Shown here one piece after another: positions 49,001 to 61,000 of a DNA stretch of 64,000 bases. Origin of the DNA: Anthonomus grandis grandis (taxonomy: Eukaryota > Arthropoda > Insecta > Coleoptera > Curculionidae); the NCBI RefSeq assembly GCF_022605725.1, contig NC_065548.1:14603644-14667643 (forward strand). Reading direction: 5' to 3'. Under the pieces are notes generated by a model that did not search any database, was not told the DNA's origin, and saw only the letters and a program-made list of their open reading frames with translations. The position numbers and the translations under genes were made by a program. Each line of letters starts with the position of its first letter. The first letter of the stretch is position 1.

Positions 49001-52000
49001 AACTATTATGTGTAATTAATTATCAGGTGTAGTACGTTATTTTTAGGAAAATATGTAGTGCGCCTTTTTTGGCTAGGAACATGGCGTAAGGTTTACGTTG
49101 ATGATAAGCTTCCTCTAGATGATGATAATAAATTATTGTTGCCAACACTATATAAACAAAAAGAAGTTTTTCCTATGGAAAATAACACAACTGTTGCGGC
49201 AAAACGTGTGAAAAGTAAACCAAAAACTGGTAAAAAATTAGCTAATATCATTTGACACTAAAATCAATAATGCCCAGTATTCTTCTAGCTGCTTCATCAG
49301 TAAAAAAAGATACAGTGGATATTTGGCCTATGATACTTTGCAAGGCACTGCTTAAATTGGCAAGTTTGACAAGAAGCAAAATTAGTAAATATAATGATTT
49401 TGATATAGTTAATTGCTTAACTGGATGGATACCTCAAAAACTGCATACAAAAGGTATATTTCAAGCAACTAATAGTTATCACGCTTGTATAGGTTAAAAG
49501 TGTAAGGGGTTAATAAGAAATTAAAACGCCATATGGACATTGGTAAATTGATATAGTACACATTTACCAAATTTACAGAAAGACTTCGGTCTCACAATTT
49601 CTTTTTCGAATTGTGATAGGCTTCTTTGAATATTTTGGATGATTGCTTTTCAAGTATTTAATCAAGCCTGGTGCCAACTTTTTCTTCACTGTGAAAGCGA
49701 TATTAAACTATAAAACTGCTACTAATAAAAATCATCTTTAAGCATATATGTGTTATGTACAGTTCAAGTGTGAATATTATTTAAATACAATTTTGATTAT
49801 ACCTTTTGATCACGAAATAATAATAATAATAATTATAAACGCCTTTTTAATATCATGAAAATTTATATAAAATACTATTTAATAGAGCTATTCAACCTAA
49901 CCACTTATAACAAAACAAGTATAATGTTATAATACAATAAGTGTAGGCAATCTTCCAAAAGTATAATATATTTGTAAGTTAATAAAATATAAATATTAAA
50001 TTTAAATTAAACATGCCTATAGAAACCAATTAAAATATAAGAAGATGCCTTAGAACATTGAAAGGCTAGAATTAGCATTGCCATGGAACTATAGGCAGTT
50101 TGTTTACTACATCTCTGATGCAATGATACCTATGTAAAAATTGACAAAAAAACACTTAATAATATCACTTATTTTGACAGGCGCAAAACAATACTATTCC
50201 GGTTTAATAAAATATGAAGCATTTCTTTTTCATAACATATGATAAGATACTCTATAAAGAGGTCAACATTCAAACTTGATCAACAAATAAATGCGGATAA
50301 CGTCCCAATATTAGAGAAAAAGCCAACAACATCGCAACGCCGCTCAATCGCACTATTGATTCCACCGACACAAGTAATCTTTACCAGTGGCGTCGTCAAA
50401 AAATATGTACATGATAAATATTTACTAATAATAGATTATGCTTTAAATAATAAACAATATTATTGTTTATAAACACTTTATATGTTTTTTTTTAAAGTAC
50501 TTCGTTAGAGTAAAGGTACTTATCTAATAAAAGGCATTTTTATGGAAATTAACTATTTAATAATTATTATAGATTTCTTAATAATTTTTTATTATTCTAT
50601 GTTTATGACGACGGTTGTCTCTTGATATGATGTTATGACAATATTCGTATTTACTTGTGAAAAGATCGGCTTAAATTGTTTTTTTTTTCCATAATGCAGC
50701 ATAAACGGCACAAGTTTTAACTATCGTAACAGTTCACAAAAACACTGAAATGACTCGCCGTTTGTCAAGATGACATTTCGCGAGATGCCATTTAAAATTT
50801 TTAGAGGCGGTTTTAGGAATAACAGTATCAATAATTTTCTTTTTTGCTTTGAAGATGTTATTTTTACACTGAGAATAAAACATATCTTTTCCTATTTTTT
50901 ATTTTCAATCCAAAATCTAACATCAATATATTAAATTAACATTATTATATGTGTTTATATATAGCTGAAAATTTCCTCTTTTAAAAATGTAAGGTAAGGT
51001 GGGGTAAGTGCGACCAAGAATTTTAATACTGCCTCTTTACATCTTCATATTTTTTTTGAATATATACTTTGCCGAATTAATTTTTGTTTGCGAACTTGTT
51101 CAGGAGTTTCCTATAAAGATATAGTATTAAAAATAAAAAGACTTTTACAAATTTTGGAAATATAATAATATATATATTTAATGTTGCAGGTGATTGCTCT
51201 TTCCCAACCGGAGGGGGAAAGTGCTATCGGACATAAAATAAGAAGTTAAATCGTATTATAAAAAAGAACGGGAAAGAGCATCATATTTTTATTTTAGTAA
51301 GCTTAAAAAATCGAAATAAATTATATTTTTGATATATCTTTAATATAAAATGCGTACCATCAGAAAAAGGGAAACAATATTTTTAAATTTAAGCATATTT
51401 TTTATTTAAACCAAAGGAATGTAACAAATAAGTGGAAATTTAAGAAAAAGTACAAAAAAACCAAATCCATATCGCAATTTAGTTAAGTAAAAACGTAAAA
51501 TGGAGAAAAAGTGTAAAGCCCCCGTCTGACCACCGGTCTATTTAAACTTTCCAAAACTTCATACTTATACACCACTGATTTGTCTTTTACGTCTGAGAAA
51601 ATAAAAGTATTTTTGGGATATTCTTGCCCTACAGCCGCTTTCATAAAGGAACAGTCATACATTTTAAATGGCTCAACTATTTTGGTCACTAAGCTAACGT
51701 ATATTTTCTCACAACTTCGAGATTTGAATGCCACTTTTATGTATGTGCCTACAGCTAGATCTTTAGGCTGATCCTTATCCGATAGGTTCTTTAATTCGCT
51801 CAAAGGTATGTTTTCTGAGCCATCAGATTCTTCAGTAATTTCCTGTACATCACAAAATCTTGAGAGGTTTTCTCTGGAACTATTTGATTCCAAATCTATG
51901 TCATCCTCGGTGTCAATATATGTTGGCTCTTTGTAATCTGAAAATTCAGAACTTGAACTTATCTTCTTGTTTTTTTAGGTTTACATTTGTTCATTCCACT

Positions 52001-55000
52001 AGTGCTTGGAACATCGTTTTGCTCGATAACGACTTTCGTAGTTTTGCTTTTAAGAATTGTGTGTCCCACTGTAGCAGTTAAAACTTCAGCACCTGCAAAT
52101 TTTTTTTTTCGCGGTCTAATCGCTTGAGGATTTTCCGATTTATTCAATCGTATTGTATCCAATAAAATATTTTTAAAACATGGATCACTTTGCTCCGGTG
52201 TCTTTTCGGTTATAATGTCTGTAGGTTTATCTGATACTGATGGCTTATTATTGTTTTGATGCCAAAATTGGTGGTATTTTAACCATATATCACGATCATA
52301 CATGTCAGGGGTTATAACATTCCTATTAAATGGTAAAATTCCTCCTTTTCGAAATCCGCTTTTAATAATGTTTGTTTCCAAATTGGCCCAAATCTTTCCA
52401 AAGTCCAAAGGAAGTGCAAACTCCCGTTTTGAAACACGCTTTCCTGGATTCTTTCGTTGCCAAACGCACAAACTTTCATCCCAGGATACTTTAACTGATT
52501 TAAAAACAGAAAGGTCTAGGGGTTGCAACAAATGACTTATATGGGCTGGTAATTTTAAAATTTCAATATTTTGAGTTTTTGCAAACTGTACAACTTCTTC
52601 GGTAATATGGGTGGTATGTCCCTCGTATATCAGCAGTACAGGTCTCTCTTCAGTGAATGTGGTAACCAAATTATTCTTTAAAAAGTTAATAAAGATTTCG
52701 CAGTTTATCCAGCCATTTTTACTAGCAGCAAAAGTCATGGTGGGATATTTATTATCCGTACTTTCAGGAATCCAATTGGACCATAAGTTTAAGCCCTTAA
52801 AAATTACTAAAGGTGGTGCCTTTTCACCACTAGCATCAGCAGCTACCAAACACGTGAAGTTTTCTTTTCCGGTGCCTCCACTAATTCTAGATGACGGTTT
52901 TCCCTTTTCTCCTACAACTTTCGTTTTACTAGGATCTGTAGATATACCCTTTTTATCCAAATTCCATATGAGATGTGGTTTGTCAGCCAAATTTAACCGT
53001 AAAGAGGTTCCCTCAAGTATCGGTTTGTCAAATATCGGATCGGTTTGCTTTTTTCGAACGTATTCAACCGACTGCGGTTTTTTTTTATTGCTAGATGATG
53101 ACGCCGTCTAAAAAGAATAAACCAGTCTTTACCAGGACGTCCGTTTTTAAAAGGTGTTTGAATTTGACTCCGATTCACATACTGTTGAATGACGTCCAAA
53201 AGCTCCTTTCGTGAAAGACCAAAACCACTTTTTTCTAAAGTTTTTAAATACTAGCAATTCTTCATCCTCTTTTTTTAACGCTGTACAACACCCTCCAGTT
53301 TGGCTTTTTTTGCCACGACGACCAGACAGATAGCACTGTAAAGTACTGTATGAAATAGAGTATCTTTTTGAGGCAGCTCTTAAACTTAATAGGTTGGAGT
53401 TTATGCTCTGAATCGCAGCCGCAATAGGTTCTTTTGTATTACCTATTCCTCGTTGCGTCTTTCCTTTATAGCTTCTAACCATCTAAAAACCAAAAAACAC
53501 CTATCGAGAAAGTGCAATCAAATGATATTTGTATATCGGGAAAGTGCAACCTAATGATTGCACTTTCCCTACAATATGTGGTTGCACTTGCCCCACGGTA
53601 GATTTTCGACGAGGCAAGTGCAATCATGTAAACAACCAAAAAATAATTGGCGATACTTATTTAAAACAATACAATTCATAAATAATACCCTTATACCCTA
53701 TTATTTCACCTAAAATAAAATACTTACCTTCAGTTTTTCGGCAAAAGCCAGCAAATTAAAAATACACGTGCTTTGCGTTAATGCAGTCTCTCGCGCTTAG
53801 CTTGAAACTAAGACGTATAAACGATAGATGCATTACTGTAAGGATTCGGTCTTTATGATGAGCTTTTAGGTTCACGTTAGGAACCATATGGCGCTGGTTT
53901 TACTGGTTGAAATATACTAGCTTTGTGTGTGGCTTGCGTGGTTGCATTTTCCCGCTCTTTGCACTTACCCCACCTTACCTTATGTAAAACTTGACGACAG
54001 AGAATTGATGAATATCTTTGTAAACAAAACACCCCCTTGTGCACATGTTGAAATTAAACAAAGTTGTTGTTTACTAATTCTAGCCTTTCAATGTTCTAGG
54101 GAAGATACACAGTTAGCTAAAATGTAAAGATACTTTTTCCAGTTTAGAATTTTAGAATAAGAAAATAAAAACAAATAAAAAAGACGACAGCGATGTGATG
54201 ACGCAGTCAGTTTCTCTGCAAAATAATAAACTTTTTTAACTTCAATTTAAAGTTAGCTTAAAAAAAGCTTTATATCCTTAGTAAAGTATTCTTTGTAAAT
54301 ATATAGCAGTCGCAACTTGGCGAATGATTGTAGACTGTAGGAGATGTAACACATAATACTCAAAAGGAAGATTATTATCAGGGTTTATTCCAAAATGTTT
54401 TTGCATATATTGAGTGGTCAAGAGAGATCCCATTTAACTCAATATTAAAGTTGTGGTTAGCCTCAATAGCTTTCTTATTATTTTACAAATAAGCATTCTA
54501 GTTTTTGAAGTATTTAAATTGAGACCATTGGCTTGAAATTTCAAAAATATTATTTAAGTCATGATTTACAAGTTGAGAGGCGTGACCAACATTATCAATT
54601 TAAATAAATGGTAAATCTACAAGTCACCGGCGTACTGATGCGACTTACAATTTTTGATGTGATTAGGAAAATCAGAAGTATACACTAAGAATAATAACGG
54701 TCCCAAGATACTCCCCTGAGGCACGCCTCTAGCATTATTTATCGACGAAAATATCGAATCTCCATGTACTACTTGCTGACTTCTATTTTGAAAAATTCTT
54801 AAAGCCTTTATAACACAGCTATGATTTGTAAATCTAAGTAAGCTAATCAGAGTTTCTTAAACAATGTAACATTGCCATTCATTGAAAAAATACAAATATT
54901 CTTCTTGAGATAAACCTAATACTCCAGACTATAAATTAAATCAACAAAAGTGTCAAAATTTGTAGCCCTAAAATCCCAGGAATATTTATTATGAATCCCT

Positions 55001-58000
55001 TTTCGGTGATACCAAAACTTTTTTCGTTCTAACGCAGCTTGCTCAAATCACAATTAACAAAAGGATAAAGGATTGGAGGATTTACACTAAAGAATTATAA
55101 GCTACCTGTTTAATCCAACAAGAAGTCAAGCAAGAAAATAGATTAGCTGTTTGTGATGCCTTTTCCAATTTTTTTTTAAATTGTCGTTTTAATGCTGTTG
55201 CCTTGCTCTGGCAAGACCATTAAGAGAAAACACGTGTCCATAGGTACCATTCTTATTTGTTATGCATCCCAGCTTACATAATAACCCGACTTAACTATCT
55301 TTTTGTTCTGTAATTCTCCATATTAACTTTCATTTTTTAAACTAATGCATAATAGTTGTGTAAATATTTTTTAACTCACCTTCTAAGTTACCAAATAATA
55401 AATCTATAGTAGCTGAGTTCAACAATAATAATAATGCGCATAGAACAGGATAGCTCAACTATTGCTTATTATATTTCTATGTTTAAAAATATATTGAAAT
55501 AAATTAGTGAGAAATTGCATTTTAGATTAATAAGCATCATCACTGTTCTGATTAAACTAAATTTTCGACTGAGTAGAGTACGTTTTAACTCATTCAGTTG
55601 TAAGGGATCTTTGACTGTCTTGAAGTTCTTATAATGGTAATAAATAAAGCTGCACTAGCAAGAATAAAGAAACAGGAATAAAAATCCTACTAGGATATAC
55701 TTGAGTATATCAGCAATAAAAGTAATAAAAATAGATGAGCACAGTACACCTCCTTAAGTAATAGCCTACTACTTACTGAAAACTACTTGTTGAAACTGTT
55801 GGAAAGAGAAATTATGTTAAAGTAAACCCATTTTATTTTACTAGTTCTTTTATAATATTTTGATTATATATTGACGCTGTAAGCTATTTTTTTAACAAAC
55901 GTACTTGCTTAATTGAATTTGGTTGGGTAACGTTTAAAAATATTGAATGCATCTAAATTTATTAAGCAAAATAATTATGTTTCATTATTATTAGTGAAAT
56001 GCCTTTAATTTGGCCGTTTGGCTTCAACTTAGGAAAACTAATAAATTAAATTTTAGATTGCTTATTTCTGCAATCTTTTAGAAATTAGACTTTTCATAAC
56101 TCTTAACTAGCCCTTTAGAAATACTTTACATTAATTTTGTTTTAATTAGAATTGGAAAATCTGTTAGAAGAGTAAAATATAAGACAAATCAAAGAAAAAA
56201 AAATAGGCGTTGTATCTAATAAATCACAAACTTTTTAGATCATATAACACAGATACAGTATAATTCTTCGATTTTGCTCAATTCTCCTACAATGTTTCAT
56301 ATCTATAATATATGTCTAGATATTTCCAATAACGATCTATGGGACGTATTTACTGCATACGTGGATCGTTTTGAATGGCCGGATAATAAAGATGGAAGTA
56401 CTAAAAAAACCGGAAGCACAAAGAAATCAAAAGAGACCCCGAAAAAGGGGGTCAAAGAGACGATTCCGGCTGGCATTGAGAACATGAAGGATGGCCACCG
56501 TTTTGTAATTTTATCGTGTAATAACTCAGTGTAAGTCGAAATTTTTATTAAAGTTTTAAAGTAGAGGAATATTTCCTTGGTTTACGATGTTGTTCATCGT
56601 TTTTAACATTACGACAAACATATAATTAGAATTTATAAGTACTCTTACAGATTTTAATATATGTTATAAGACTTAGTATATTAAAATCGTAAGTAATTGT
56701 AGACGTAAGTTTCTTTCCCTGGTTCAATGTGTCTCACTTTGATGGTAATTCCAGGATACTCCAGTTTTTTTGTAAAGTAAAACTTTAAGGTATTTGCGAC
56801 CCTGTGCCAATTTCTTAGAACCAAATAATGCTGCAAACAAAATTAAGATAATTCGTTTTCTTCTCCGAGGTACCGGGAAAAACGAAAATGTCACATTAAT
56901 ATGCAATGCGATAAATTGGGTATTTTTGCGTAGAATTTAATAAGCTGCAATATGGCCTTTATCTTAGTGACTTTGAATAAAGCATCAAGTCAAGTCAAAA
57001 GTTCTTTACTTGTCCAAAAAATATAAATGTCCATAGACAAAGCATACTTACACCTAAAAGTAAAAAACGATTAAATACATAAACCCAAGTAGGGAAGCAA
57101 AATACTTAAAATTTAACATAAAAAACATATATAAAAAAAATCATTATACATTAACACAAAAATTTAAAATATTGCAAGAATATCAATGACTATATATCAA
57201 CTTATTACAAGGTCATCCCGATAGAATTCCTCAATGTAATAATATACTTTATTTAAAAGTTCCCTTTTTAGTAATCAGCGAAAGACTTTAAGATTTTTAA
57301 TGGTTCTGAGGCCAATTGGTAAATAGTTATATAATTTTCGCCCGACATAAATCGAAGATCGCTTAACAAGCGTTGTTTTTGGCAAAGGCAAAGACAGATT
57401 AAAATTCTGGCGAGTATCATAGTAAGGGGTAGGATTCTGAAGCTAAACTATTCTTGAAAAGTAGAGAACATGTTTCCAAAATAAAAAAAATGTTAAGGTT
57501 AGAGTTTCTTTAAGTCACAAAATGCGGTCTGCAACGTTGTCTTTGGTTGATGTTCATAAGAAATCTAATTGCTTTTTTCTGTAGAATGAAAACCATACTC
57601 AAAAGATCCTGACTGGCCACCCCCTAAAATAAAATGCCATATCTGAGATGTGACTCAAAAAGAGAAAAATAAACTGTTTTTGCTCATCGTATATTTTTTG
57701 ACGCCGATAAAGTGTTTAATTTTTACTCTTTAAAAAAATTTACATGATGAAATTTTAATTGCTAATAATTACTTTAAAAATTAAACGTATATGTGCTAGC
57801 ACTTGTCAATAGAAACTAGTGAATGTGGTTCTCTTTTGATAGGTATTTACCAAGACTTAAGCTAAGCCATATTGGACAAACAGTTCTTGTTTACAAAACA
57901 TTTGAGGAGGTCAATGTATTTTATTGTAAAAATCCAGTATCGGCTGTATCAAACATAAGTCGGATGCTTTTTACAGGAACTCTACACCAACGCTCAAAAT

Positions 58001-61000
58001 TTGCAACGACTAATTACAATACAAGGATTTTTTCGTTTTTAGATAATTTAATTTGATATTGTACATGTGTTGGTCCAATAAAGGTGCTGCCAAGGTCTTC
58101 CAGCAAGTTCATCCGCTTTCTTATTTCTTAGAACACCGTTGTGTTCCAGTACCATAAAAGTTTTTATTCTTCTATCATGTAAGTCAATCAAGGGATTTGC
58201 CAATTTCTTAAAGCTTCCTGGCGATCACATTCTTATGAATGGTATATCTCTTGTCTTGATCGTCAATATTTGATCCATCTTTGTACCAGTTCAGACCTGA
58301 TACTTGACTTAAAAGGGTAAATCAATGTTTTATCTAATTCCTAGATGTGGAGATTGCAGCATTTTTACTATTGGTTAAGGTGTGAATTAAATACCTAATG
58401 CAATAAAAATAGCTAATTAATTTACTTACACACCTATATTACCAAAATTGTATACTATTACTTATGTTAATATCGCGTAAATATTCCTATTTGCCTTCCA
58501 ACGGCTATGCGGCTCCTTATATACTCGGTAGACAACTGTTCGGAAATTCGCTAACCGTCCATGCGTCTCCAGAGATGTCGTGCAATGTGCTTGCTTATGT
58601 CATTCCAGAATGACGAAGAACAGCTGGCATTGGCGACGTTGCCAATATAGTTACAATACATTACTTTAAAATGTATCTTAAAAATAATAGATAGGTACAA
58701 ATTAAAAACACTAGACTCAATAAAATCCTATATCGATGTCCCAGAATATGTGCTCTCGGATTTGAATAGATTGCAAGAAAAAAAAGAAAACGTTATTTCT
58801 CTGAAAATTATGTTTTTCTAAAGTACTTTATATCATTTCATGAAATTGTAGTATGATCAGTAGGAAAATCTCCTTAAAAGAAACCTAATAGAGGTATATC
58901 TAGACATGAATCTTACTCTAAAAAGGTACTCTTCATTCTAAAAAAAATGAACAATTTAAGCAAACACGTGCTTAGATGTGATTTATTAAAAAAATATATT
59001 TGTATCTAGATTCAATATCCTCCTTTTAAACGTACGCATTCTCTTATTCATTAAACAATACATAACTAAACCATCTACAATTGCTAAATAATGCTTTTTA
59101 TCTCTGCGCACTGACAACTGCAGTTGACTGAAACAAAAACACTGAAAATGTCAACAGCATAAGCATAATCTAAGGATTTTAGGGATCCCTAAAAGGAAGA
59201 ATATAATATTGGTTTTAAATAAGGTGATCGAGGAGACCAAGGCATGAGTCACCTTTCCTAACAAATGATCTTCAAAATGCCTGTTTAAAAAATTACAAAC
59301 TGCTAGGCTAAAATGTGGTATTTAATCATGTGTGAACTACATATTAGCACTTATTGCCAATGTAAATACAAACGCACTCCTAGCAGAACGCAGAAAATGG
59401 ACAGAGACTCAATAGGATACCGAGAAGTAGATAAACGAGTAAAGAAATTGATTAAAAAAGACCTAACATCTCACAACATAAAGATCATACAAGAGGCCAT
59501 CGAAGACAACATGAACACCACAATCAAAAATCCTCAATCAAAAGGAACAAAGGGACAACAAAATTATATATATAGCTCATATACAAAATTATGGACCAAC
59601 AAGGACAAGTTGTGATAGAGAAAGAACAGATCACATCTACTATCTAGCATTTCGATCAGGAACTCTACAGCCACCTAAGACAAAATAATAGACTAGATAA
59701 TCCTGAATGTGGGTTCCGAGGACTTCCCGGAGATTAATACAGCAAAGCTGACATGGCATTGAATTAGATGAAAAAAACGAAAGGTCCCAAGGAGAATAAC
59801 GCCTTACAAGAGAAATGGTGAAGAATGGGGGAACAACTCTGGAGAAAGCACTAATGGTCCTTTTTAACAAATGCGTAGTAGAGGGAAAAATTCCCGATCG
59901 TTCACAGTGGTCTGAAATCCAATATTTCCGGACAAAACTCCTAAATGTGTGACAATCAAGTCGAAATCTACATACCCGAAACCTTTTGAGGTCGCTGAAT
60001 TCAAAAATGATATTTGTTTTTCAAAATTCAAAATAGCTAACACAAAATGGCGACCGACTTAAAATCAACCAAGCGTTTCGAATTAAAATCAACCTTTGTC
60101 TACGTTTTCGGGGCGGCTAACTTTAAAAATTTGATTTATTTTTTGAAATTCAAAATGGCGGGCACAAAAAGGCAGTTGACTTGTATAAAAAATAGCGTTT
60201 TGATGCTAAATCAACTTTTATTTACGATTTCTGAATCGCTGAATTCGAAAATGATATTAATTTTTTTAAATTCAAAATTGCGGCAGACATAAATTTTTTT
60301 AAAGTTTTTGGGGTCTCTGAATATGAAAATGATTTTACTCTTTTACGTAAAATAAATATTTTTTTTTCCGAAAAAGAACTATTTTTTGACTAAAATTGAC
60401 AGTTCGAAGTTTTAAAGAGCCACTGATGGAAAATTGATTATTTCTATTGTATTTTAACAAGTATTTTATTACAATATTTAATAAATAATTATCTACAGAC
60501 TGATGAAGATGTACAGATAGAAGATGAGATACACATGTAAAGGTTAATAAAAAGTAAAAGTTAAAAGTTTAGTAAAAGTTATACTTATCGCGGTAATGAC
60601 CCACAATAAACCCATAGGGATTTTCGTCTACACCCAAATGGAAATTATGAGAGTTAATAATGCTGCTTTTTGAATATGTATCTACATCATATTGCTAATT
60701 ATCTAAAACTATGAAGACGTGTCTCTCATTTGTTCGTTTAAAGGAGGCTTTTCTACAGATACTAAAATTTAATAAAAATATATACATTATTTTAAAACTC
60801 AAAAAATAATATAATATTCAGTGGAGTCATTTTGGGGCTTATAATTGTAGAAAGCGGTAGATAGGAATGTTATTTCAACTTTCCTTTATTTCTTTCAAGT
60901 TATCCAATTTCGAGAGATTGTCTATATATTCTTGGACGCTCTATATATATTTTTCATTTCTCTCTTTGTATTGGCTGGTTATTAATTGAAACAATAGTAC

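Larger units (their letters stand above)
50992..53980 (-). mobile_element. 3.0 kb pogo/Tigger-like element in Adgb intron 5
   Basis: Inverted ends AGGTAAGGTGGGGTAAGTGC at 50,992-51,011 and 53,961-53,980, each flanked by a TA target duplication (50,990-50,991 and 53,981-53,982). The single protein is on the minus strand, antisense to Adgb. Between transposase and right end there are several GGGAAAGTGCAATC-like repeats. Confidence 0.9.

Noticed and set aside
52302..53111. Plus-strand frames of 77 and 166 codons
   Set aside because: They run opposite the pogo-like transposase, whose minus-strand frame has recognisable DDE_1 motifs.
57823..58056. 77-codon plus-strand frame as an Adgb exon
   Set aside because: No androglobin similarity, and it adjoins a minus-strand LINE RNase H remnant. 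Exons 6 and 7 join in phase without it.
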